Shown: positions 7,290 to 14,055 of the stretch, one piece after another
Position numbering within the stretch: position 1 is the stretch's first letter
How the letters are laid out: each line of letters starts with the position of its first letter
Assembly: GCA_018711755.1 (NCBI GenBank)
Contig: DVHY01000037.1
Location: 1 to 21,852 of the forward strand
Reading direction: 5' to 3'
From: Candidatus Limivicinus faecipullorum
GTDB taxonomy: Bacteria > Bacillota > Clostridia > Oscillospirales > Oscillospiraceae
DNA: 21,852 nt
Position numbers and translations under genes: made by a program
Notes under the pieces: generated by a model
The model's input: the letters and a program-made list of their open reading frames with translations, nothing else
What the model was told of the DNA's origin: nothing
Databases searched by the model: none

Positions 7290-8483
7290 TCAGTGGAGTT
7301 TATTGTACTCCTGGATGCCCTTGGCCAGAATGTCGATGGCCCGGGAGATGTCCTGGGTGTTGATGGTGTAGGCCAGACGCACCTCGTTTCTGCCCTTGCC
7401 GGGGGTGGCGTAGAAGGGCTCGCCGCAGGCGAAGAGCACGGTGTCGCCATTATCGTTGAACTCGTTGAGCAGCCACATCTGGAACTTGTCGGCGTCGTCC
7501 ACGGGCAGGGCGGCCATGACGTAGAAAGCGCCCTTGGGGGTCTCGCACTCCACGCCGGGGATGGCGTTGAGCTTGGAGACCATGGTGTCCCGGCGCAGGC
7601 GGTATTCCTCTCTGGCCTCGTCGAAGTAGCTGGGGTCCAGGGTGTAGAGGGCGGCGGCGCCTATCTGGTCCACGGTGGCGGAGCAGAGGCGGCACTGGCA
7701 CCATTTCATGGCCTGGGCCATCAGTTCCTTGTTCTTGGAGATGAGCATGCCCACCCGGGCGCCGCAGGCGGAGAAGCGCTTGGACACGGAGTCGATGACT
7801 ATGACATTGTCCTCATAGCCCTCAAACTGCAAAGCGGACATGAGGGGCTCGCCGCCGTAGGTAAACTCCCTGTACACCTCGTCGCAGATGATGAAGAGCT
7901 CATGCTCCTTGGCGATGTCCAGCATCAGCTTCAGCTCATCCCGGCTGAGCACTGCGCCGGTGGGGTTGCCGGGATTGGTCACCATGATAGCCCGGGTGTG
8001 CTCATTGATGGCGGCCTCCACGGCGGCCCTGTCGGCGTAGGAATAGCCCTCCTTGGGGTTGGTGGGGATGGGGTGGATGGTGGCCCCCGCCAGGGTGACG
8101 GAGGTGTGGTAGTTGGGGTAGAAGGGCTCGGGGATGATTATCTCGTCACCGTCGTCCAGGATGGTGGCCATTATCATCTGCAAAGCCTCGCTGCCGCCGG
8201 TAGTGGGCAGAATCTGGGCCCGGCTCAGCTCCACGCCGATGCGCTTGTAGTAGCCCCGCACAGCGTCCAGAAGTTTGGGCACGCCGCCGGAGGGGGCGTA
8301 GGACAGCACGGGATCGTGAAATTCGCTGATGGCCTTATAGAATATATCGGGAGTTTTGATATCGGGCTGGCCGATATTCAGATGATAGATTTTAATTCCT
8401 CGTTCTTCGGCGGCTGCGGCGTAGGGGTTGAACTTACGCATGGGGGAGAGCCCGCAGCGCTCCATTTTGGACGACAGCTTCAT
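7290..8483 (-). CDS. PLP-dependent aminotransferase, class I/II
   Basis: A 397-residue cytosolic fold-type I aminotransferase of the aspartate/alanine group. It moves an amino group between an amino acid and a 2-oxo acid through pyridoxal phosphate. Visible motifs are the N-terminal LNIGQPDIKTP substrate loop, TTGGSEALQ (phosphate contact), NPGNPTG (Asn near residue 174), CDEVYREF (Asp contacting the pyridine nitrogen), and SKRFSACGARVG with Schiff-base Lys235. Length is normal. The ATG has AAGAGG about 8 bases upstream and a promoter at 8522-8550. Isoleucine codons near the start are mostly ATC, unlike the ATA-rich neighbours, which fits higher expression. Exact substrate is not readable; Asp, Ala or aromatic 2-oxo acids are possible. 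It stands alone as a single-gene unit. Confidence 0.93.
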   Translation of the reverse strand: MKLSSKMERCGLSPMRKFNPYAAAAEERGIKIYHLNIGQPDIKTPDIFYKAISEFHDPVLSYAPSGGVPKLLDAVRGYYKRIGVELSRAQILPTTGGSEALQMIMATILDDGDEIIIPEPFYPNYHTSVTLAGATIHPIPTNPKEGYSYADRAAVEAAINEHTRAIMVTNPGNPTGAVLSRDELKLMLDIAKEHELFIICDEVYREFTYGGEPLMSALQFEGYEDNVIVIDSVSKRFSACGARVGMLISKNKELMAQAMKWCQCRLCSATVDQIGAAALYTLDPSYFDEAREEYRLRRDTMVSKLNAIPGVECETPKGAFYVMAALPVDDADKFQMWLLNEFNDNGDTVLFACGEPFYATPGKGRNEVRLAYTINTQDISRAIDILAKGIQEYNKLH

Positions 8484-8521
8484 AGCAAGGCCTCTTTTCT
8501 AAATTAATTTATGACTAAATA

Positions 8522-8550
8522 ATTATACTACGCAGATTCGCTTCAAGCAA
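8522..8550 (-). promoter_or_regulatory. Promoter of the aminotransferase gene
   Basis: Read on the minus strand: TTGCTT (8545-8550), 17-base spacer, consensus TATAAT (8522-8527). It sits about 40 bases upstream of the start codon and points away from the divergent promoter at 8609-8637. Confidence 0.8.
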
Positions 8551-8608
8551 TACAAAGACAAAATAATAACAAGGCTTTTACACCACCGGGGCAGCGAGAG
8601 AAAGGGCC

Positions 8609-8637
8609 TTGAAATCCCCGGCTGCGGATGTTATATT
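8609..8637 (+). promoter_or_regulatory. Promoter of the phosphodiester glycosidase gene
   Basis: TTGAAA (8609-8614), 17-base spacer, TATATT (8632-8637). The leader to the ATG at 8677 would be about 33 bases. It is divergent from the aminotransferase promoter, with 58 bases between the two -35 boxes. Confidence 0.75.
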
Positions 8638-8676
8638 TTCCAGGTAGAATAAAAAAACCCCTGAAAGGCAGAGACA

Positions 8677-9663
8677 ATGAGAAGATCCGTACCCTTTATG
8701 ATAATCCAGGATGTGCTCCTCACCGGGCTCATCCTCTGCGTGTTCGCCTTTTTCCACCACGTGCAGCCGAGGCTGAGCGCCCTGGGCCGCAGCCAGAGCA
8801 GCCCGGCGCCCACGGTCCAGACCGCCCCGGAGGACACGCCGGAGCCGGTCCGGACTGAGCAGCCGGAGCCGGAGACCTGGGGGGAGAAGTTTGACGCTTA
8901 CTTCAGCGACGGGCTCCAGACCGGGGAGAATTTTTACAAAAGCCCCAATGTCTCCGTCACCGTGGAGACGGTGGAGCAGGAGCTGAACGGGCATTTCCAG
9001 CGCTGGTATGTGGCGGACATCTATGTAAGGGATATAAGCAGCTTTTCCGCCTATGTGGAGAACGGCAGCTATGAGAGCTATCTCACCACTCCGGCCCTGG
9101 AGCTGGCGGAACTGGCGGGGGCAATTGTGAGCATCAACGGGGACTACTGCAACGCCCAGGCCCAGTCCGGCTTCTTTGTGAGAAACGGCACAGCCTACCA
9201 GCAGGACCAGCTGCCCCGCTGCGATATCGCCGTGCTGTATACCGACGGCAGCCTGGAGACCTATGCCCCCGGGGAATATACGGCGGAGGAGATACTGGAG
9301 CGGGAGCCCTGGCAGCTGTGGAAGTTCGGCCCGGAGCTGCTGGATGAAAACGGGCAGCCTCTGGAGAGCTTCAACACCAGCAGCGCCATCGAGGCGGCAA
9401 ATCCCCGCTCCGCCCTGGGCTATTACGAGCCGGGACACTACTGCTTTGTGGTGTCCGAGGGCAGGCTGAGCGACGGGGGCTACGGCCTCACCATGGCGGA
9501 GCTTGCCCGGATATTTTCCGACCTGGGCTGCAAGAGGGCCTATAACCTGGACGGGGGCGATTCGGCCTGCATGGTGTTCAATGGAGAAGTCTGCAATGTC
9601 CGCAGCGGCCAGCGGGAGCTGGGGGACATCCTGTTGATAAGGGAGCCGGAGGTGCAGAGTTGA
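8677..9663 (+). CDS. Membrane-anchored phosphodiester glycosidase (NAGPA/DUF2233) protein
   Basis: A 328-residue protein with an uncleaved N-terminal anchor (about residues 7-27, IIQDVLLTGLILCVFAFF), a Pro/Glu-rich linker (about 40-68) and an extracytoplasmic NAGPA domain. The domain motifs are SINGDYCN (Asn154 region), DIAVLYTDGS, NPRSALGYYEPGHYCFVV, and the family's C-terminal YNLDGGDSACMVFNG (Asn290-Ser296). The family includes the enzyme that removes GlcNAc from GlcNAc-1-P-mannose and many bacterial envelope proteins. A role in trimming sugar-phosphodiester wall polymers or spore/exopolysaccharide is likely by family, not proven. The site AAAGG lies 8 bases before the ATG. It overlaps the next small gene by 4 bases (TTGA). 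Confidence 0.88.
   Translation: MRRSVPFMIIQDVLLTGLILCVFAFFHHVQPRLSALGRSQSSPAPTVQTAPEDTPEPVRTEQPEPETWGEKFDAYFSDGLQTGENFYKSPNVSVTVETVEQELNGHFQRWYVADIYVRDISSFSAYVENGSYESYLTTPALELAELAGAIVSINGDYCNAQAQSGFFVRNGTAYQQDQLPRCDIAVLYTDGSLETYAPGEYTAEEILEREPWQLWKFGPELLDENGQPLESFNTSSAIEAANPRSALGYYEPGHYCFVVSEGRLSDGGYGLTMAELARIFSDLGCKRAYNLDGGDSACMVFNGEVCNVRSGQRELGDILLIREPEVQS
9648..9653 (+). promoter_or_regulatory. Ribosome binding site supporting a TTG start
   Basis: GGAGGT lies six bases before TTG 9660, inside the end of the upstream gene. Site strength and spacing support this rare start codon; no ATG exists nearby in that frame before the first membrane helix. Confidence 0.7.
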
Positions 9664-9890
9664 GAAAGATACTGGCTTTTATAAACTATATCCTGCCCCA
9701 CCTGCTCTTGTGCATGGCCCTGGGCCTGGCGCTGATAGTGGTGCTGGACGGCTATAACCCCATGATGGGCTTTCTCACCAGCGATGTGTCCAAGATATAC
9801 ATATATATCCTCTGCGCCCTGGCGGTGCTGACGGCACTGGTGTATATAGCTGAGACTCAGATAAAAAGTAAAAACAAGGGAAAACATTGA
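9660..9890 (+). CDS. Small two-helix membrane protein, TTG start
   Basis: A 76-residue protein with two hydrophobic helices (about 9-31, INYILPHLLLCMALGLALIVV, and about 45-65, YIYILCALAVLTALVYIA) and a basic tail IKSKNKGKH. It starts with TTG overlapping the TGA of the NAGPA gene (TTGA). With the strong GGAGGT in front, this points to termination-reinitiation coupling and equal dosage of the two proteins. The family is not recognised. The layout suggests a partner or membrane adaptor of the NAGPA protein. Codon use resembles the neighbours. Confidence 0.75.
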   Translation: MRKILAFINYILPHLLLCMALGLALIVVLDGYNPMMGFLTSDVSKIYIYILCALAVLTALVYIAETQIKSKNKGKH

Positions 9891-9904
9891 GAAAAACGCA
9901 GCTT

Positions 9905-9935
9905 ATTGCTCCGGCCCGTTTTGGACCGGAGCAAT
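9905..9935. terminator. Stem-loop between convergent genes, probable bidirectional terminator
   Basis: Stem ATTGCTCCGG (9905-9914) with CCGGAGCAAT (9926-9935), 11-base loop. It lies 15 bases after the small membrane protein gene and 21 bases after the end of leftward lipoprotein B. The T tails are poor on both strands (TTTACATG on +; AAGCTGCGTTTTT on -), so efficiency is uncertain. Confidence 0.6.
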
Positions 9936-9955
9936 TTACATGTCCGAAAAAACTG

Positions 9956-12172
9956 TTAATCCGCATTCTCCGCCAGGTACAGGCTCACCCGGCTCTGTAT
10001 CTGCCCGGCGCAGTCCTGAGCGGTGGAGCCGCCCTCCAGGAAAGCGGTGACCTCCCGGTCCAGGATTTCCAGCAGGGCCGGGTCCAAGTGGGCCAGCTTG
10101 CTGCCGCCATAGACCTGCTGCCGCAGCGTGTCCGCATCCTCCGCCCGGAAGAAGTCCGAAATATAGTACTCCTCCGCCTGGTAAGTTATGGAGGACTCCA
10201 GGACCGCCTCGAAGCTCTCCTTCAAAGGCGGTATGCCATCGCCTATGTCCGTGCCGCCGCTGAGCATAAGGCAGCGGATAAAGCGCCAGGCGGCCTCCTT
10301 ATTGGGACTGGAGGCCAGGATGCCGGCGCTGGCATTTTTGCCTATGGTGCTGTGGGATGCATTGCCCCATCCGGTCTCCCGGCTCATGGGGATGAAATAG
10401 CTGCCGGTGCCCTGGGCATCCGGGAAACCGGCCACCACAAAGCTGAAATCCTGCTCCCGGCCGTAAGGGTTCCGAAGCCCGGGCCCGGCCTCCGCAGCCA
10501 TGTCGGATATCATCGAGAGGGGGTGCAGCCCCTCTCCGCCCTCCTCTGTGGCCAGCTTGGAGAGCAGCTCCAGCCAGTTTATAAAGGCCGGACTTTCAAA
10601 ATCACAGCTCATGCTCTCCCAGTCTATGAACTCCGCCGTGGCCGCCTGCTGAAACAGGGAGGAGAGCCTTTCCCTGTCCACTCCGGGTATGGCGCCGCAC
10701 CCCTCCGCCATGTCCATGACCGCCCGGGAAGTCCAGTTCTCCCGGCCTGGGAACAGCTCCTCATTGACGGCCATGGATATCATGGAGAACCTGGCGGTGT
10801 ACTGGTAGAGCCCGCCCTTGTATATCATGCCCTCCAGCAGGGGCTGTATGAAGTCCTCCCGGCTCAGCTCCCCGTCGGAGTCCAGATAGGGCAGCAGGTC
10901 TGTGAAGAGCCCGGCGTCCACCGCCCCCTCCGGCAGGAAGCTGGTGTCCACCAGGTCGATGTCCTGCGCCCGGCTCAGTTCTATCAGCAGCCGGTCCCGC
11001 TCCGCCTCGTCCTGGTATACCCATGGGACTATCTCCACCTTGTACTCCGGGTCGGTGTTGTTGAAGCGGATGACGGCGTCCATCATGGCCTCGCTGTAGT
11101 CGTAGTCGGTAAGGGAATACTGATAGGCCTCTGTCCCGGCATTGCCGAAGCAGAGCAGGCGCAGAGTCTGCCGCTCCCGCACCAGCTTGGGGCTGACTTC
11201 CACCAGGGAGCTGCCCTGCCTGTAGAAAAAGATGCCCCGGGAGTTTTCAAAAAATGTGAGGCTTTTCAGGCTGTCCAGGTTCAGGGCAACGTCGATGTAT
11301 TTGAATATCTCACTCTTTTCCCCGCTGGCGGGGTCATAGCTGCACAGAGCGCCGTCTCCCAGGTACAGGAGATGCCCGGCATTGCTGGAGCCGTTGACCC
11401 GCTCGGCCTCTATGCTGCGGCCCATGTCCAGGCTCAGACTCGCCCTGTCCAGGGGAGCCCAGGCCCCGGAGCGACTCTGCATCCAGATATCGTCGTCCAT
11501 GCTTACTTTTGCTCCGTAACCCTCCGCATCCGGCTCCGGCTCTGAGAGAATGTTCAGCTGCCGGTCTACCTCAAAGAAGGAGCTGTCGGTGCTCAGCAGG
11601 GCCCGGTTAGAGTCCAGGGCCAGGAGGGAGGAGAAGGTGAGCATGCTGGTCTCAGTGGAGGCTCCGCCCTGAAAGGGAACCTTGACGCAGCTTTGGCTCC
11701 CGTCGGTGCTGCCGCTTATAACATAGTAGTCCAGCTCCCGCAAGGGTCCGCCGCTCATGACCTCCTCCATGCTCCGGCCCTCCATCAGCAGTATCCAGAA
11801 GCTGTCCTCAGCCATGGACAGGCAGCGTATACTGGGCAGATGGGCCTCCCCGGTGTCCAGAGGGAAGCTGCGCCAGCTGCCGGAGATGGTGTCGTACTCC
11901 GCCAGGAGGAAGCCGTCCCGGCTGTCCCGGCCCGCAAGGTAGATGCTGTCTCCCAGGGTGGTCCAGGAATCGCACTTTTCAAGCTCTGCCGGAAAGGCTA
12001 TCTCCCGGGGCACATAGGCCAGGGAGAGCTCTTCCCCCTCGCCCGCCCCGGCCGCAGTCTGAACATTCTCCGCCACATCCTCCCTGCCAGGAGCCCCGTC
12101 ATCCCCGCTGCGGCCGCAGCCGGAGATAAGCAGAGCGGCGGCCAGCAGTGCCGCCAGAAGTTTCTTCTTCAT
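9956..12172 (-). CDS. Propeller-like/solute-binding fusion lipoprotein (paralogue B)
   Basis: A 738-residue predicted lipoprotein with signal MKKKLLAALLAAALLISGC (lipobox ISGC, Cys19). The ATG at 12172 is chosen because GGAGG (12181-12185) lies 8 bases upstream; the in-frame GTG at 12181 overlaps that site. The build is as in paralogue A: an N-terminal strand-rich half (about 45-330) and a C-terminal solute-binding half with DAVIRFNNTDPEYKVEI, DLVDTSFLPEGAVDAGLFTD, LLPYLDSDGELSREDF, TAEFIDWESMSCDFESPAF and an IQSRVSLYLAE end. The two diverge more in the N-terminal half, so they may sense or bind different things on a shared scaffold. No importer genes adjoin. Expression may be affected by the hairpins upstream (12222-12329). 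Confidence 0.8.
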   Translation of the reverse strand: MKKKLLAALLAAALLISGCGRSGDDGAPGREDVAENVQTAAGAGEGEELSLAYVPREIAFPAELEKCDSWTTLGDSIYLAGRDSRDGFLLAEYDTISGSWRSFPLDTGEAHLPSIRCLSMAEDSFWILLMEGRSMEEVMSGGPLRELDYYVISGSTDGSQSCVKVPFQGGASTETSMLTFSSLLALDSNRALLSTDSSFFEVDRQLNILSEPEPDAEGYGAKVSMDDDIWMQSRSGAWAPLDRASLSLDMGRSIEAERVNGSSNAGHLLYLGDGALCSYDPASGEKSEIFKYIDVALNLDSLKSLTFFENSRGIFFYRQGSSLVEVSPKLVRERQTLRLLCFGNAGTEAYQYSLTDYDYSEAMMDAVIRFNNTDPEYKVEIVPWVYQDEAERDRLLIELSRAQDIDLVDTSFLPEGAVDAGLFTDLLPYLDSDGELSREDFIQPLLEGMIYKGGLYQYTARFSMISMAVNEELFPGRENWTSRAVMDMAEGCGAIPGVDRERLSSLFQQAATAEFIDWESMSCDFESPAFINWLELLSKLATEEGGEGLHPLSMISDMAAEAGPGLRNPYGREQDFSFVVAGFPDAQGTGSYFIPMSRETGWGNASHSTIGKNASAGILASSPNKEAAWRFIRCLMLSGGTDIGDGIPPLKESFEAVLESSITYQAEEYYISDFFRAEDADTLRQQVYGGSKLAHLDPALLEILDREVTAFLEGGSTAQDCAGQIQSRVSLYLAENAD

Positions 12173-12180
12173 CTTCTGCA

Positions 12181-12185
12181 CCTCC
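12181..12185 (-). promoter_or_regulatory. Ribosome binding site fixing the lipoprotein B start
   Basis: GGAGG on the minus strand, 8 bases before ATG 12172. It shares a base with the alternative GTG start, which could not be used with the same site. Confidence 0.8.
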
Positions 12186-12221
12186 GTGTTTCAAACTGTA
12201 TACTGCTAAAGACGCAAAAGA

Positions 12222-12243
12222 GCCGGGCCTATTGCAGCCCGGC
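12222..12243 (-). terminator. Hairpin upstream of lipoprotein B (terminator or attenuator)
   Basis: Stem GCCGGGC (12222-12228) with GCCCGGC (12237-12243), 8-base loop. On the minus strand TCTTTTGCGTCTTT follows, so leftward transcripts reaching it could stop about 40 bases before the lipoprotein B ribosome binding site. On the plus strand the flank is AAAATTTTTG. Confidence 0.5.
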
Positions 12244-12274
12244 AAAATTTTTGTCAGAGAGGAACTTAACAGAC

Positions 12275-12302
12275 AGGCCCGGCGGATTCTGCCGCCGGGC
12301 CT
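12275..12302 (-). terminator. Strong GC-rich hairpin downstream of the hydrolase gene
   Basis: Perfect 11-bp stem AGGCCCGGCGG (12275-12285) with CCGCCGGGCCT (12292-12302), 6-base loop. The following minus-strand bases GTCTGTTAAG are a weak tail. It lies between two other hairpins and shares the GCCCGGC core with the one at 12222. Confidence 0.55.
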
Positions 12303-12303
12303 T

Positions 12304-12329
12304 AAAAGATTTGAGGGTTTTTGACCCTC
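12304..12329 (-). terminator. Probable terminator of the reductase-hydrolase operon
   Basis: Stem GAGGGT (12313-12318) with ACCCTC (12324-12329), loop of 5. On the minus strand it is followed by CAAATCTTTT. It starts 7 bases after the hydrolase stop codon. The short stem and imperfect tail make it modest. Confidence 0.55.
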
Positions 12330-12335
12330 GGCTCC

Positions 12336-13310
12336 TTAAGCCAGATATTTACGGAAAAAGTCCTCTATCCTGTCAAAGGGGATGATGTCCATCCTGTCAT
12401 ACAGGTCCGTGTGTACGGCCCCGGGTATGAGCAGCAGCTCCTTGTTGTCCCCATTGAGCCTTTGGAAAGCGTCCCGGCTGAAATAGCAGGAGTGGGCCTT
12501 GTCCCCGTGGATAAGCAGCACGGCGCTGTCTATCTCGTCGATGTATTGCAGCAGAGGCATATTGAGAAACGACAGAGTGGAGGTGACATTCCAGCCCTGG
12601 TTGGAGTTCAGGGAACGGGGGTGATAGCCCCTGGGGGTCTTGTAGTAGTCGTAGTAGTCCTTTACGAAGAAGGGGGCGTCCTCGGGCAGGGGGTCCGCCA
12701 CGCCGCCGGTCAGGGCATAGGAGCCGTTTTTGTAGTCCTGGATGCGCTGGGCGTTGAGGGCCAGGCGCTTTTGACGCCGCTGCTCCGGGCTGTCCTCGCT
12801 GTCGAAATAGCCCCTGGCGTTGACCCGGCTCATGTCGTACATGGTGGAGGAGACCGTGGCCTTCACCCGGGTGTCAATGGCGGCGGCGTTGAGGGCCATG
12901 CCGCCCCAGCCGCAGATACCTATGATGCCTATTCGCTCCGGGTCCGCCCCCTCATAGACGGACAGGAAGTCCACCGCCGCCTGGAAGTCCTCGGTGTTGA
13001 TGTCCGGGGAGGCCACGTACCTGGGGCTGCCGCCGCTCTCCCCGGTGAAGGATGGGTCAAAGGCCAAGGTGAGAAAGCCCCGCTCCGCCATGGTCTGGGC
13101 GTAGAGCCCGGAGCACTGCTCCTTCACCGCCCCGAAGGGGCCGCAGACCGCCAGGGCGGGCAGCCGGCCCTCCGCCCCCCTGGGCCTGTATATATCCGCC
13201 GCCAGGCTTATGCCGTAGCGGTTGTGAAAGCAGACCTTGCCGTGCTCCACCCTGCCGCTTTTTGGGAAGGTTTTGTCCCAGTCCATAGTCATGTTCAGCT
13301 TGTCTTCCAT
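12336..13310 (-). CDS. Alpha/beta hydrolase with cysteine nucleophile elbow
   Basis: A 324-residue cytosolic alpha/beta hydrolase of the uncharacterised dienelactone-hydrolase/YcjY-like group. The fold start is GISLAADIYRP, then LPALAVCGPFGAVKEQ (oxyanion region). The nucleophile elbow is GICGWGG with Cys133 instead of Ser, as in dienelactone hydrolases. The likely acid is Asp270 in IHGDKAHS and the base His300 in PGAVHTDLYD. It hydrolyses an ester, lactone or thioester of unknown identity. The ATG has AGGGGG 8 bases upstream, overlapping the stop region of the flavoprotein gene 13 bases before it. The two form one operon under the MerR-type promoter at 13985-14015, which suggests a role in removing reactive or toxic small molecules. 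Confidence 0.88.
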   Translation of the reverse strand: MEDKLNMTMDWDKTFPKSGRVEHGKVCFHNRYGISLAADIYRPRGAEGRLPALAVCGPFGAVKEQCSGLYAQTMAERGFLTLAFDPSFTGESGGSPRYVASPDINTEDFQAAVDFLSVYEGADPERIGIIGICGWGGMALNAAAIDTRVKATVSSTMYDMSRVNARGYFDSEDSPEQRRQKRLALNAQRIQDYKNGSYALTGGVADPLPEDAPFFVKDYYDYYKTPRGYHPRSLNSNQGWNVTSTLSFLNMPLLQYIDEIDSAVLLIHGDKAHSCYFSRDAFQRLNGDNKELLLIPGAVHTDLYDRMDIIPFDRIEDFFRKYLA

Positions 13311-13323
13311 TTGAATATCCCCC

Positions 13324-13866
13324 TTATTTTATTCCTGCGCCCATGTCATAGGCCCGTTTCAGGGCGGGATGGCCCTGGATATCCCCCTGGTCGGTGATGC
13401 CTCCGGCAAAGACCGTGCCCGCCAGAGCGGCCCGGGGGAAGCACTCCACCCAGCCCTCCAGGCCGGATATGGCCCGGCGGGGGGTCTGCTCCTCATCCTC
13501 GGCGGCTGCGGCCAGCAGATATACCTGCGTAAAGGCGTAATCGCCGTCGAAGAGGGAGTTGGCCCTGTCCAGCAGGGTCTTCATCTGGCCGCTCATCTCG
13601 TAATAGTAGATGGGCGTGGCAAAGGCCAGGACCTGGGCGCCGTGCATCTTCTCAACTATGGCCGGGGCGTCATCCTCTATCACGCAGCGGCCGCGTTTGA
13701 GGCAGGCAAAGCAGCCCCTGCAGAAGGATATCTGCTTGCCTCTGAGGGAGATGAGCTCCGCCTCATGGCCGGCGGACTCCGCCCCTTTGGCGAAGGCCTC
13801 CGCCAGAGCCTGGGAATTGCTGTGTTCTCTCAAGCTGGTACTGATAACCAGAATCTTTTTTGACAT
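13324..13866 (-). CDS. Flavodoxin-fold NAD(P)H-dependent FMN reductase-like protein
   Basis: A 180-residue flavoprotein of the NADPH-dependent FMN reductase/iron-sulphur flavoprotein group. The start is ATG 13866, with GGAGG (13874-13878) 7 bases upstream; the frame is open further but lacks any site there. The phosphate-binding loop of the flavodoxin fold is STSLREHSNSQ (residues 9-19), followed by FCRGCFACLKRGRC (Cys49, 52, 55, 61), DDA and TPIYYYEMSGQMKTLLDR, the flavin-contact loop. The four cysteines are typical of this group; whether they hold an Fe-S cluster here is not decidable. It likely reduces quinones, flavins or electrophiles. It is first in the operon with the alpha/beta hydrolase and is divergent from merR, with a leader of about 110 bases that contains a hairpin. 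Confidence 0.88.
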   Translation of the reverse strand: MSKKILVISTSLREHSNSQALAEAFAKGAESAGHEAELISLRGKQISFCRGCFACLKRGRCVIEDDAPAIVEKMHGAQVLAFATPIYYYEMSGQMKTLLDRANSLFDGDYAFTQVYLLAAAAEDEEQTPRRAISGLEGWVECFPRAALAGTVFAGGITDQGDIQGHPALKRAYDMGAGIK

Positions 13867-13944
13867 TGTGTAACCTCCATGAAGATATTGTAAGAAGCCT
13901 GAAGTCCCTTGCCGCATTTCTGCCGGGACTGCCATTTTCCTGTG

Positions 13945-13974
13945 CAGGGGCGGCTTGACTTTCCCGCCGCCCTG
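13945..13974 (-). other. Hairpin in the leader of the reductase-hydrolase operon
   Basis: Stem GGGCGGC (13948-13954) with GCCGCCC (13966-13972), extended by CA/TG with one bulged G; loop of 11. It would form at the very 5' end of the transcript starting near 13978. It may stabilise the mRNA or tune expression; no known riboswitch was recognised. Confidence 0.4.
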
Positions 13975-13984
13975 TGATACCCTC

Positions 13985-14015
13985 ATGATAACACCTAAAG
14001 CTGACTTTAGGTCAA
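13985..14015 (-). promoter_or_regulatory. MerR-type promoter with overlong 19-bp spacer
   Basis: On the minus strand: TTGACC (14010-14015), a 19-base spacer, TATCAT (13985-13990). A 19-bp spacer is the hallmark of promoters that MerR proteins activate by untwisting DNA. It drives the flavoprotein and hydrolase genes. Confidence 0.85.
13993..14012. promoter_or_regulatory. MerR operator, perfect dyad
   Basis: ACCTAAAG-CTGA-CTTTAGGT: two perfect 8-base arms with a 4-base centre, mostly within the spacer between -10 and -35. This is where a MerR dimer binds, and the divergent merR gene 44 bases away is the obvious binder. Confidence 0.88.
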
Positions 14016-14055
14016 GATGTTTTTTGCTTTATCTGCAAATTTTCAGGAGGCTGCC

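Noticed and set aside
5845..7450. Gly/Val- and Gly/Arg-rich minus-strand frames over the Pro/Thr tract
   Set aside because: They are the antisense of the low-complexity repeat; glycine-rich composition is an artefact of complementing proline codons.
7254..8507. Long plus-strand open frame opposite the aminotransferase
   Set aside because: It mirrors a clear aminotransferase gene, has no ribosome binding site or family motifs, and comes from the lack of stops opposite a GC-rich gene.
9887..11545. Long plus-strand open frame opposite lipoprotein B
   Set aside because: The minus-strand gene has signal peptide, lipobox, ribosome binding site and paralogue; the plus frame has none.
1826..12172. 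Inversion system using the inverted paralogous lipoprotein genes
   Set aside because: The two genes are clearly related at protein level but too divergent in DNA for obvious homologous inversion, and no recombinase or inverted recombination sites are visible.
13867..13986. Longer N-terminus of the flavoprotein from 13986
   Set aside because: That start falls on the -10 box, and the added residues are unlike the family; the ATG at 13866 has GGAGG at ideal spacing.
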